From the NCBI RefSeq assembly GCF_030678915.1, contig NZ_JAUUTZ010000004.1:179773-243772 (forward strand): a DNA stretch of 64,000 nucleotides, read 5' to 3'. Origin of the DNA: Paracoccus wurundjeri (GTDB taxonomy: Bacteria; Pseudomonadota; Alphaproteobacteria; Rhodobacterales; Rhodobacteraceae). Shown piece by piece: positions 39,631 to 50,822 of the stretch. The notes beneath the pieces were generated by a model. That model saw only the letters and a program-made list of their open reading frames with translations. It was not told the origin of the DNA and did not search any database. The translations under genes were made by a program, and so were the position numbers. Position 1 is the stretch's first letter. Each line of letters opens with the position of its first letter.

Positions 39631-41163
39631 ATGACGGATCATGTTTTGAGAAAAATCACCCCGGTTTTGCTGGCAGGGGGGGCTGGTACGCGGCTCTGGC
39701 CGGTCTCCCGCAGGACATTCCCCAAGCAGTTCTCATCACTTACGGGCGATGAAACGCTTTTTCAGGCAACGATACGCCGGTTTGTCGGGCCGGACTATAC
39801 CCGGCCTCTGGTCATGGCAAACGAGGATTTTCGTTTCATCGTGTCCGGACAGCTTGAACAAATGGGCGTTTCGGGGGCGACAATCGTCGTGGAACCGGTT
39901 GGCAGGAACACCGCGCCGGCGATATTGGCCGCTGCGCAAATGGTTGCCGCCGGGAATCCTCGTGGTCTGGTTCTGGTCGCACCCTCGGATCACATGATTT
40001 CCGATGCCGTCGCGTTTTCGGAAACCGTGATGAAGGCGGCGGAAATTGCGGAAACCGGCCGGATCGTCGTTTTCGGTGTCCGGCCCGACCGACCGGCTTC
40101 CGCCTATGGCTATCTCGAACTGGCCGAGGAAGAGGGCGATTTTCAGATGGTGCGCCGTTTTGTCGAAAAGCCGGCAACCGATCACGCTGCGGATATGCTT
40201 GCCCGCGGCAATTGCCTTTGGAATGCGGGAATATTCCTGTTTCAGGCGCAGACCATGATTGACGAGTTCCGAAACCATACGCCGGAATTTCTTGCGCCGG
40301 TTCAGGCATCTCTCGATCTGGCCCGACGCGACACCAATTTCCTGCGGCTCGCTGATGCGCCCTGGCGGGAACTGCCGGATAGATCGTTAGATTACGCGAT
40401 CATGGAGAAATCCGGGAATATTGCGGTTAGCCCACTGACTTGCCCATGGGCCGATCTCGGCGGATGGGATTCCGTCTGGCAGGAGACGGTGGCGGCCTGC
40501 CCGAACGGGAATGCAGTTGTTGCAGATGGCGGCTCGACCGCGATCGATTGCCAGAATGTGTTGTTGCGTTCGGAGGGCGACGATCTGCAGGTGGTCGGTA
40601 TCGGATTGCGGGATACGATCGTTGTGGCCACCAGCGATGCGGTTCTGGTGGCGGATTTGAAGCGGGCGCAGGATGTACGCCTGGCCGTTGACGCGCTTGC
40701 CGCGAAACGGCGCAAACAGGCCGTCGCATTCCCGCGGGATTACCGCCCCTGGGGGTGGTATGAGACGCTGGCGCGCGCCGATCGGTTTCAGGTCAAACGT
40801 ATCATGGTCGAACCGGGTGCGTCGCTTTCGCTGCAAAAGCACATGCACCGGTCAGAGCATTGGGTGGTCGTTTCCGGAACCGCACTGGTGACGATCGATG
40901 ACGACCAGCGACTGGTAAGCGAAAACGAGTCTGTTTACGTGCCACTGGGCGCGGTTCACCGGATGACGAATCCGGGCAAGGTACCGGTCATCCTGATCGA
41001 GGTGCAGACCGGTGTTTATCTGGAAGAAGACGATATCATCCGCTATCACGATCAATATGCGCGGCCGGTTCATCCGCGAATGCCCGTGGATGGGGGCGGG
41101 GCAGAAATCCTGCCGTCGGCTGCACAAGCAGACGTGAATAGCGCAGCGCACCATGTGTCTTAA
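39631..41163 (+). CDS. manC: Mannose-1-phosphate guanylyltransferase / mannose-6-phosphate isomerase
   Basis: A 510-residue bifunctional type II enzyme making GDP-mannose for exopolysaccharide or LPS. The N-terminal nucleotidyltransferase domain has PVLLAGGAGTRLWPVSR, PKQF, RFVEKP and NAGIFLF. The C-terminal cupin isomerase domain has YRPWGWYETLARADRFQVKR, SLQKHMHRSEHWVVVSG and EVQTGVYLEEDDIIR. ATG 39631 starts MTDHVLRK; a TTG 15 bp upstream is possible. It stands alone between the EutH unit and the Rieske oxygenase. The 255 bp before it hold no gene. Confidence 0.93.
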   Translation: MTDHVLRKITPVLLAGGAGTRLWPVSRRTFPKQFSSLTGDETLFQATIRRFVGPDYTRPLVMANEDFRFIVSGQLEQMGVSGATIVVEPVGRNTAPAILAAAQMVAAGNPRGLVLVAPSDHMISDAVAFSETVMKAAEIAETGRIVVFGVRPDRPASAYGYLELAEEEGDFQMVRRFVEKPATDHAADMLARGNCLWNAGIFLFQAQTMIDEFRNHTPEFLAPVQASLDLARRDTNFLRLADAPWRELPDRSLDYAIMEKSGNIAVSPLTCPWADLGGWDSVWQETVAACPNGNAVVADGGSTAIDCQNVLLRSEGDDLQVVGIGLRDTIVVATSDAVLVADLKRAQDVRLAVDALAAKRRKQAVAFPRDYRPWGWYETLARADRFQVKRIMVEPGASLSLQKHMHRSEHWVVVSGTALVTIDDDQRLVSENESVYVPLGAVHRMTNPGKVPVILIEVQTGVYLEEDDIIRYHDQYARPVHPRMPVDGGGAEILPSAAQADVNSAAHHVS

Positions 41164-41304
41164 TCCGTCAATGTTGTGTCGCAAATTGTCCTTATGGCCC
41201 GGCTGCAGAGGTTAGATTGGTAAAACAGGCAGTACGACTCAGCGGTTGTAGAGCCTGTGTCAACCAAGTCGCGCATGATGCGCATGTCACAAGCCAGGTA
41301 CGTG

Positions 41305-42537
41305 ATGATCACAGCACCCTCTACCGCAGAACTGATCGCGGCCCGAAAGCCCGGCTTCTCGCTGCCGCGCGATCTTTACTGTAGCCAACAGGCATATCAG
41401 GACGATCTGGAGCAAATCTGGTATCGCGAATGGCTGTTCGCGCTGCCTTCCTGCGAGATTCCCGCCACCGGCAATTTCGTTACGTTGAATGTCGGGCAAT
41501 ATCCCGTGATTGTGGTAAGAGGCGCGGATGGTCGCATTCGTGCCTTTCACAATGTCTGTCGACATCGTGGGCAGCGGCTATGTCCCCGGACCAATGGCAC
41601 CAATCCGAAGCTGGTTTGCCCTTATCATCAGTGGACCTATGATCTGGACGGCAAACTTCTTTACGCGCGCGATATGGGTGAAGGGTTCGATCCGGCGAAA
41701 TTCGGGCTGAAATCGATTCACTGCGTCGATCTGGGCGGAATGGTCTTCATCTGTCTTGCGCAGATCCCACCCGCCATCAATGAGCTCGCCCAGAATCTGA
41801 TGGCCTATCTCGCCCCCAGCGGGCTTGCGGATTCCAAGGTTGCGTTCAGTTCGACCATCATCGAGAAGGGCAACTGGAAGCTGGTGATGGAGAATAACCG
41901 CGAATGCTATCATTGCGGCGGCTCGCATCCTTCGCTTTGCCGGACCTATTCGGAAGATCCCGAAATGACGGTGATGGAGGGGCCGCATTCCGCCAGCGAT
42001 GTCATTCTCGAACATTGGGATCGTTGCGATGCCGCCCGGCTGCCCGCCCGTTTCGTGAGCGCGCCGGATCTGCAATGGCGCATGGCGCGGGTGCCGCTGA
42101 TGGATCATCAGGAAAGCTTCACCATGTCGGGCAAGGCCGCCGTCGCGCGGCGGATGGGGACGATTCCGTGGAACGATGCCGGGTCGCTGATGTTCTATCA
42201 CTTCCCGACCAGCTGGAACCATCTTCTGCCCGATCATGCCATTCTCTTCAGAATCCTGCCGATCAGCCCGACCGAAACCGAAGTCACGACCAAATGGCTG
42301 GTTCACAAGGATGCCGAGGAAGGGAAGGATTACGACCTGACCAAGCTGACCGAAGTCTGGCTGGCGACAAATGACGAGGATCGTCAGGTGGTCGAAGAAA
42401 ATCAGGCTGGCATCCTGAGCCCCGCCTATGAGCCCGGCCCTTATTCTCCGCGGCAGGAAATGGGGGTTCTGCATCTGATCGATTGGTATTGCGGAGTGAT
42501 GAGCAGCCGGTTGGCGCTACAGGCGGCGGCGGAGTAA
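41305..42537 (+). CDS. gbcA: Rieske oxygenase, glycine betaine monooxygenase-like (GbcA)
   Basis: A 410-residue Rieske non-haem iron oxygenase. The Rieske cluster is CRHRGQRLCPRTNG...CPYHQW (C85, H87, C105, H108). Mononuclear iron ligands are H203 and H208 in NRECYHCGGSHPSL. Length and sequence style match GbcA, which demethylates glycine betaine to dimethylglycine and formaldehyde; stachydrine or carnitine oxygenases are alternatives. ATG 41305 was chosen because alignment to the family begins at PSTAELIAARKPGFSLP. It is followed 3 bp later by its reductase partner. Confidence 0.85.
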   Translation: MITAPSTAELIAARKPGFSLPRDLYCSQQAYQDDLEQIWYREWLFALPSCEIPATGNFVTLNVGQYPVIVVRGADGRIRAFHNVCRHRGQRLCPRTNGTNPKLVCPYHQWTYDLDGKLLYARDMGEGFDPAKFGLKSIHCVDLGGMVFICLAQIPPAINELAQNLMAYLAPSGLADSKVAFSSTIIEKGNWKLVMENNRECYHCGGSHPSLCRTYSEDPEMTVMEGPHSASDVILEHWDRCDAARLPARFVSAPDLQWRMARVPLMDHQESFTMSGKAAVARRMGTIPWNDAGSLMFYHFPTSWNHLLPDHAILFRILPISPTETEVTTKWLVHKDAEEGKDYDLTKLTEVWLATNDEDRQVVEENQAGILSPAYEPGPYSPRQEMGVLHLIDWYCGVMSSRLALQAAAE

Positions 42538-42540
42538 GTG

Positions 42541-43617
42541 ATGGTCAAGCAGCGTATAAACTGGTCGGCCGAGCCGTGGGACGATTCCGAGCTTCTGGAA
42601 TTTACCCAGATGGTACCGGAAACGGCGGATACCGCGACATTCACCTTTCGCGCGCCGTCCGGTGCCTGGTTCGATTACGAGCCGGGGCAGTTCATCACGC
42701 TGGACCTGCCCGTGCCGGGCGGGAATGTGCAGCGGACCTATACGCTTTCTTCTTCGCCTTCGCGACCGATGTATGTCTCGATCACCGCGAAGGCGCAGCC
42801 CAATTCGATCGCGACGCGGTGGATGATGGATAATCTGAAGCCGGGAATGCAGATCAAGGCTTACGGTCCCGCCGGGATTTTCAGCCTTCAGCGGCATCCG
42901 GGTGAGAAATATCTTTTCATTTCTGCCGGTTCCGGAATTACGCCGATGATGTCGATGACGACTTGGCTGTGGGATTCGGGGAAGAAACCCGATGTCGCTT
43001 TTCTTCATGCGGCCCGGCGTCCATCCGATGTGATCTTCAAAGAGCAGTTGCATCACATGGCGAACCGGGAATCCGGTCTGCAGTTGCATATCACCGTCGA
43101 AGAGCATGACGAGTTTCAGTCATGGCACGGTTATCGGGGCAGGATCAGCCAATTGATGCTGGGTCTCATGGCGCCCGATTACCTGGAGCGAGAGGTGTTC
43201 TGCTGCGGTCCCGAGCCTTTCATGCAGGCGGTGCGGGATATCCTTATCTCGCTTGGCTTCGACATGGATCATTATCATCAGGAAAGCTTTGGCGCGCCGG
43301 TCGAAACCGAAGCCGAGGCCCCGGATCTGGATGATGTCGTGCCAGACGAGGAAGCCAGATCAGAACTGGTATTTGCGGCATCCGGGATCAGTGCGCGCTG
43401 CAACGAAACCGATACCGTTCTGGCCATTGCCAAGGCAAGCGGGCTGAATATTCCCTCGGGCTGTACATTCGGCCTGTGTGGCACCTGCAAGACCCGCAAG
43501 CTCGAAGGCGAGGTACATATGGTTCATAACGGCGGCATCTCGGACGAGGATATCGAGGCGGGGTATATCCTGGCCTGCTGTTCGAACCCGATCGGGAAAG
43601 TCGTTGTGGATATCTGA
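42541..43617 (+). CDS. gbcB: Ferredoxin reductase component of the Rieske oxygenase (GbcB-like)
   Basis: A 358-residue reductase: FAD-binding FNR domain (GGNVQRTYTLSSSP), NAD-binding domain (ISAGSGITPMMSM, FCCGPEPFMQAV) and a C-terminal plant-type [2Fe-2S] ferredoxin (PSGCTFGLCGTCKTRKLEG and ILACCSNP). It delivers electrons from NAD(P)H to GbcA. ATG 42541 has GGAG about 9 nt upstream. A bidirectional-looking hairpin follows the stop before convergent metH. Confidence 0.88.
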   Translation: MVKQRINWSAEPWDDSELLEFTQMVPETADTATFTFRAPSGAWFDYEPGQFITLDLPVPGGNVQRTYTLSSSPSRPMYVSITAKAQPNSIATRWMMDNLKPGMQIKAYGPAGIFSLQRHPGEKYLFISAGSGITPMMSMTTWLWDSGKKPDVAFLHAARRPSDVIFKEQLHHMANRESGLQLHITVEEHDEFQSWHGYRGRISQLMLGLMAPDYLEREVFCCGPEPFMQAVRDILISLGFDMDHYHQESFGAPVETEAEAPDLDDVVPDEEARSELVFAASGISARCNETDTVLAIAKASGLNIPSGCTFGLCGTCKTRKLEGEVHMVHNGGISDEDIEAGYILACCSNPIGKVVVDI

Positions 43618-43624
43618 CAGAGCA

Positions 43625-43643
43625 CGGGGGATTGTTTCCCCCG
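43625..43643. terminator. Bidirectional hairpin between gbcB and metH
   Basis: A perfect 7-bp stem CGGGGGA/TCCCCCG with loop TTGTT lies in the 62-bp gap between the convergent gbcB (stop 43617) and metH (stop 43680). It could terminate from both sides, although the T-tracts are poor. Confidence 0.55.
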
Positions 43644-43679
43644 GCCCCTTCATCTCCGATCAGTAGCGATAGCTACCCA

Positions 43680-46383
<2,704 letters not shown>

Positions 46384-46391
<8 letters not shown>

Positions 46392-47427
46392 ATTCAGGCA
46401 CCTTTCGGGGGCTGTGTTCGGCCACGGCTTCGGCGATGGCGCGGATATGTTCAGGGGTCGTGCCACAGCAGCCGCCGACCACATTCACCAGCCCTTCGCG
46501 GGCGAACTCGGCGACCTGCTGGGCGGTATCCTCGGGGCCTTCGTCATATTGACCGAAGGCATTGGGCAGGCCGGCATTGGGATAGGCGCAGACCAGCGTA
46601 TCCGCCACGCCGGCAATCTCGCTCAGATGCGGGCGCATGGCTTCGGCGCCAAGAGCGCAGTTCAGGCCAACCGTCCAGGGCCGGGCGTGGCTGACCGAAT
46701 GCCAGAAGGCCGTAGGCGTCTGGCCCGACAATGTGCGGCCCGAAGCATCGGTGATCGTGCCCGAGATCATCAGCGGCAATTGCCTGCCATGCGCCTGCAT
46801 CGCCTGCCCGCAGGCGAAAATCGCCGCCTTGGCGTTCAGCGTGTCGAAAATGGTTTCGATCAGCAGGATATCCACCCCGCCTTCGATCAGGGCGGTAGCC
46901 TGTTCAAGATATGCCACGCGGAGGCCGTCAAAGCTGATGGCGCGGAAGCCGGGATCGTTCACGTCCGGGCTGATGGATGCCGTGCGGTTGGTCGGGCCAA
47001 GGGCTCCGGCGACATAGCGCGGCCTGCCGTCTTCCGCAGTCGCGCGGTCCATGGCGCGGCGTGCGGCCTGCGCACCGGCAACATTCAGGTCATGTACCGC
47101 CGCCTGCAACCCGTAATCCGCTTGCGCGATCGTGGTCGAGGAAAACGTGTTCGTTTCCACGATTTCTGCCCCGGCCATGGCAAATTTGTAATGGATCTCC
47201 TCGATCACCTTGGGTTGGGTGAGGCTGAGCAGATCGTTATTGCCCTTTTGCGGATGCTCGGTCCTGTGGCGCAGAGATTGACCCGAGGAGGTGCCGGTAA
47301 AATCACCCTCGTCCAGTCCCAGCGTCTGGATCTGCGTGCCCATGGCCCCGTCCAGAATCAGGATTCGCTCATGGGCGGCGCGGTTCAGCGCCTCGAATAC
47401 GGGGGAAAGGGTCAGTTTGCCGCTCAT
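46384..47427 (-). CDS. Methionine synthase homocysteine-binding domain as a separate gene
   Basis: A 347-residue homocysteine S-methyltransferase domain corresponding to the N-terminal module of Met[21 protein letters not shown] at the start, and zinc cysteines in [10 protein letters not shown] and [13 protein letters not shown]. It is co-transcribed with, and overlaps, the larger metH gene. The split is at the natural domain boundary, with no sign of a sequencing frameshift because each gene has its own start and stop in a coupled arrangement. Transmethylation from methyl-B12 requires both products. Confidence 0.93.
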
Positions 47428-47533
47428 TGCTCTTATCCTTGCTCAGGCCAGCAGTAACATAGGCAGTGTGTGACCCGCCCGCAAATTCATAATTTTCTAC
47501 AAGATCATGAGGAGGATTGATAATTCATTGGGA

Positions 47534-48697
47534 TTATCTGTTCAGTGACGAAAACAATCGCTGATGCTCGGCAATCGCATAGCGATCGGTCATGCCCGCG
47601 ACGTAATCCAGAACGATACGGGCGCGTTCGGTCTTGTTGCCGGCCTGCTCGGCGGCCTGCCGCCAGCCTTCCGGAAGCTGCGCAGGATCGTTCAGGAACA
47701 GTGGAAACATATCGTTGAGAATAGCGGTGACCTGATGGCGTTCATCCACGACCGAGGGCGCGCGATACATCCGCTGAAACAGAAAGGCCTTGATTGCCTT
47801 GATATTCTGATACAGCGGTTTCGAGAACCGGATGATCGGTCCGTCCATGTCGCGGATTTCCTGCGCCGACCGGGGTTGCAGCCCGGTCAGCCGGTTTTGG
47901 GCCACGGCAATCACATCCTCGACCATCACGCCGAAGACCCGGCGCAGGGCCTCGTGCCGTCGCCGCATGCGATCCAGTCCGGGATGTAGCCGGTCCACCT
48001 CGGCAAAAGCCGGACCGATGACGGGTAGCTCGGCCAGTTCCTCTTCAGCGAACAGACCGGCGCGCAGCCCGTCATGCAGGTCGTGATGGTTATAGGCCAC
48101 ATCATCGGCGACCGCCGCGACCTGCGCCTCGGCGCTTGCATTCGTGTGCAGTTCCAGATCCCATGCGGTATTCACCTCGGCCAGCGCGTAGGGTAGCGGA
48201 CCGGTCACCGGGCCGTTATGCTTGGCGATGCCTTCCAATGTCTCCCATGTCAGGTTGAGCCCGTCGAAATCGGCGTAATGCCGTTCCAGCATGGTGACGA
48301 TCCGCAATGCCTGCGCATTATGGTCAAAGCCGCCATACGGCTGCATCAGCGCGGCCAGCGCATCCTCGCCCGTATGACCGAAGGGCGGGTGTCCCAGATC
48401 ATGCGCAAGGGCGACGGCTTCGGCCAGATCGGTGTTCAGTTCCAGCGCCCCGGCTATGGTTCGCGCAACCTGCGCGACTTCGATTGTATGGGTCAGCCGG
48501 GTCCGGTAATAATCGCCGCGATATTCCTCGCCGTCATGCTCGACAAAGACCTGCGTCTTGTGCTTCAGCCGCCGGAAAGCCGAGGAATGGATGATCCGGT
48601 CCCGGTCCCGTTGCCATGGCGAGCGGAAGGTCGATAATTGTTCGGACCACAGCCGGCCTCGGCTGTCTTCGGGTTGGCAGGCATAGGGTACAGTCAT
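47534..48697 (-). CDS. dGTPase-like HD-domain deoxynucleoside triphosphate triphosphohydrolase
   Basis: A 387-residue HD-superfamily protein, Dgt type 2. Conserved parts are SPWQRDRDRIIHSSAFRRLK, the metal motif in RTRLTHTIEVAQVARTIA, and ALAHDLGHPPFGHTGEDAL. It hydrolyses dNTPs to deoxynucleoside and triphosphate and influences nucleotide pools. Divergent from the Fe-S carrier gene with a 69-bp gap, and upstream of the metH operon on the same strand. Confidence 0.9.
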   Translation of the reverse strand: MTVPYACQPEDSRGRLWSEQLSTFRSPWQRDRDRIIHSSAFRRLKHKTQVFVEHDGEEYRGDYYRTRLTHTIEVAQVARTIAGALELNTDLAEAVALAHDLGHPPFGHTGEDALAALMQPYGGFDHNAQALRIVTMLERHYADFDGLNLTWETLEGIAKHNGPVTGPLPYALAEVNTAWDLELHTNASAEAQVAAVADDVAYNHHDLHDGLRAGLFAEEELAELPVIGPAFAEVDRLHPGLDRMRRRHEALRRVFGVMVEDVIAVAQNRLTGLQPRSAQEIRDMDGPIIRFSKPLYQNIKAIKAFLFQRMYRAPSVVDERHQVTAILNDMFPLFLNDPAQLPEGWRQAAEQAGNKTERARIVLDYVAGMTDRYAIAEHQRLFSSLNR

Positions 48698-48766
48698 GGA
48701 CCATCCTTGCAGGGTGTTCGACGCAAGCCTATATTCCCATTAAGCAGACGAAAACGGGAACGCCCC

Positions 48767-49090
48767 ATGAACGTGCCTCCGAAAGTGACCGAACGGGCCT
48801 TTGCCCAACTGGCCGAGATCAATGCCGATACCGATCCCCGCCCGCTTCGTGTGGCGGTTGCGGGGGGCGGCTGTTCAGGATTCCAGTACGATATCCGGCT
48901 GGATGACGCCGAAGACGACGATCTGATTCTGGAAGGTGGTGGCCAGAAGGTTGTGGTCGACCCGGTGTCGCTGCCCTATCTGACCGGCGCGGTGATAGAT
49001 TTCACCGATGAACTGATCGGAGCGCGTTTCACGATCGAGAATCCGAATGCCACCTCTAGCTGCGGCTGCGGTACGTCTTTCTCGATTTGA
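48767..49090 (+). CDS. A-type iron-sulfur carrier (IscA/ErpA family)
   Basis: A 107-residue HesB/IscA-fold protein that carries nascent Fe-S clusters. The three ligands are in VAGGGCSGFQYDI and the C-terminal SSCGCGTSFSI. The start MNVPPKVTERAF at ATG 48767 lies within CGCCCCATG; an upstream frame to 48638 is antisense to the dgt-like start. Housekeeping for the Fe-S enzymes here (Sdh-like, fumarase-like, Xdh). Confidence 0.92.
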   Translation: MNVPPKVTERAFAQLAEINADTDPRPLRVAVAGGGCSGFQYDIRLDDAEDDDLILEGGGQKVVVDPVSLPYLTGAVIDFTDELIGARFTIENPNATSSCGCGTSFSI

Positions 49091-49107
49091 ACTATTAGCC
49101 TTAACCG

Positions 49108-49177
49108 CTTCTTCTTCACGGAAATATCCTCGGGGTAGGCCGATCCGTCCGGATCGGACGGGTGGCGGACAGCCCCC
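49108..49177 (+). repeat. Dispersed intergenic element, copy C
   Basis: CTTCTTCTTCACGG, AAATATCCTCGGGG, a perfect palindrome CGATCCG-tc-CGGATCG (49141-49156), then GGACAGCCCCCTG. It lies 18 bp after the stop of the A-type carrier gene. Same order of parts as copies A and B. Confidence 0.6.
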
Positions 49178-49236
49178 TGCTCCAAAAGACCTGCGCGGCG
49201 CTTGCCAATTCTGTCGCAGCGCCCCACTATGTCGCC

Positions 49237-50022
49237 ATGAAAATCGCATCCTTCAATATCAACGGCATCAAGGCCCGTATCAATGCGCTGACCGACTGGC
49301 TGGCCGGGGCAGATGCCGATGTCGTGGTTCTGCAAGAGATCAAATCCGTTGACGAGACCTTCCCGCGCGCGCATTTCGAGGATCTGGGCTGGAATATCGA
49401 AACGCATGGGCAAAAGGGCTTCAACGGGGTGGCGATCCTGTCGAAGCTGCCGCTGGAAGATGTGATCCGCGGCCTGCCGGGCGACGATGGTGATGAACAG
49501 TCCCGTTATATCGAAGCGACCGTAACAGGCGCGCAGGCGGTTCGGATCGCGGGATTGTATCTGCCGAACGGCAATCCGGTGCCGGGACCGAAATACGACT
49601 ACAAGCTTGCCTGGACGGAGCGGCTGCGGTTGCGTGCCCAGGAATTGCTGGCGGCAGAGATGCCGGTCGTGATGCTGGGCGATTTCAATATCATCCCCGA
49701 AGCACGCGACGCCGCCAGTCCCGAGAAATGGCGGGAAGACGCATTGTTCCTGCCGCAAAGCCGCGCGGCCTTGCGCAGAATCGTGTGGCAAGGCTGGACC
49801 GATGCGATCCGCGCCCGCGATCCGTGGTCCACACGCGGTCCCTTTACCTTCTGGGATTTTCAGGGCGGAGCGTGGAACAAGGATGACGGTATCCGGATTG
49901 ATCACATGCTCCTGTCGCCTCAGGCGGCCGATCTGCTTGAGGAAACCGGAGTAGACCGCGAGGCCAGGGCAGGGGAAAAACCCAGCGATCATGTTCCGGT
50001 CTGGGTGCGCTTGTCTGCGTAG
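49237..50022 (+). CDS. xthA: Exodeoxyribonuclease III
   Basis: A 261-residue apurinic/apyrimidinic endonuclease of the EEP fold used in base-excision repair. It has MKIASFNINGIKARI at the N-terminus, LQEIKSVDETFP (catalytic Glu), GLYLPNGNP, MLGDFNIIPEARD (Asp-Asn), and RIDHMLLSPQAAD with the final SDHVPVWV (catalytic Asp-His). ATG 49237 fits the family start; the frame upstream to 49162 lies partly in the repeat. Confidence 0.94.
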   Translation: MKIASFNINGIKARINALTDWLAGADADVVVLQEIKSVDETFPRAHFEDLGWNIETHGQKGFNGVAILSKLPLEDVIRGLPGDDGDEQSRYIEATVTGAQAVRIAGLYLPNGNPVPGPKYDYKLAWTERLRLRAQELLAAEMPVVMLGDFNIIPEARDAASPEKWREDALFLPQSRAALRRIVWQGWTDAIRARDPWSTRGPFTFWDFQGGAWNKDDGIRIDHMLLSPQAADLLEETGVDREARAGEKPSDHVPVWVRLSA

Positions 50023-50120
50023 ACGATATCCGGTCTTCCCGTTCCGATGCGCCCGATTGCGATATCGTCAGTGCACTGAAGGATGACCCGCAGACAGGAT
50101 GATATTCCGGAAGACGCAGG

Positions 50121-50822
50121 TCACGTTACTTCGGCAAGGAAAATATAACCCGCGCCATAGATCGTCTTTATCAGCTGCGGGTTCCTGGGATCTTCGCGAA
50201 GCTTGGTGCGCAGGCGCGAGATCCGGACATCCATGGCGCGGTCGAAACTGTCCCCGGCCGAGCCTCCCAATGCGTCAAGCATCTGGGTTCGGGTAATCAG
50301 GCGGCGCGGCGCATCTGTGAACATGCGCAGCACCTCGGCCTCGGCATGGCTGAGCGGAATCTCGGTCCCGTCGGGAGCAATCAGCAGATAACGGTCGAAA
50401 TCCGCGGTCCAGCCCGCGAAGCCGGCGATCTGGGCGTCGTGGCTGGCGGGCTGAGCCGGGCGTCGCAACCGGGCGCGGATACGGGCGACGACTTCGACCG
50501 GCTCGAATGGCTTGATGACATAATCATCCGCGCCCAGTTCCAGCCCCGCCACACGGTCCTGCACCTGAGCGCGACCCGAAATGATGATGATTGCGACCCC
50601 CGATTCCGTCGCAAGCCGGTGAACAAGGGCAAGTCCGTCCCGATCCGGCAGACCAAGGTCGATCAGGCAGGCATCCGGTGTGATCCGGCGCAGAGCTGCC
50701 TCGAACTCCGCTGCGCGGGCGAAGCTGTGCGTCCGGAAGCCCGCTTCTTCAAGGGCGGATGACAGCAGGCGTCGGATTTCGGGCTCATCATCCAGAATCG
50801 CGATAACGGGAATATCTGTCAT
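50121..50822 (-). CDS. OmpR-family response regulator
   Basis: 233 residues: an N-terminal receiver domain with the acidic pair DD at 11-12, phosphoacceptor D55 (CLIDLGLPDRDG) and Lys in VIKPFEPVEV, then a C-terminal winged-helix DNA-binding domain (LITRTQMLDALGG, MDVRISRLRTKLREDPR, IKTIYGAGYIF). Its ATG overlaps the upstream hybrid kinase stop by 4 bp, so they form a two-component pair. Target genes are unknown; the acyl-CoA synthetase/Liv operon is divergent from the kinase. Confidence 0.92.
   Translation of the reverse strand: MTDIPVIAILDDEPEIRRLLSSALEEAGFRTHSFARAAEFEAALRRITPDACLIDLGLPDRDGLALVHRLATESGVAIIIISGRAQVQDRVAGLELGADDYVIKPFEPVEVVARIRARLRRPAQPASHDAQIAGFAGWTADFDRYLLIAPDGTEIPLSHAEAEVLRMFTDAPRRLITRTQMLDALGGSAGDSFDRAMDVRISRLRTKLREDPRNPQLIKTIYGAGYIFLAEVT

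Noticed and set aside
47428..47533. SAM- or SAH-type riboswitch upstream of metH
   Set aside because: I searched the leader by eye for SAM-II, SAM/SAH and SAH aptamer landmarks and found no convincing match; the region is also short (106 bp).
50022..50069. Perfect 9-bp inverted repeat GACGATATC/GATATCGTC after xthA as a terminator
   Set aside because: The loop of about 30 nt is too long for a typical intrinsic terminator and there is no U-tract.
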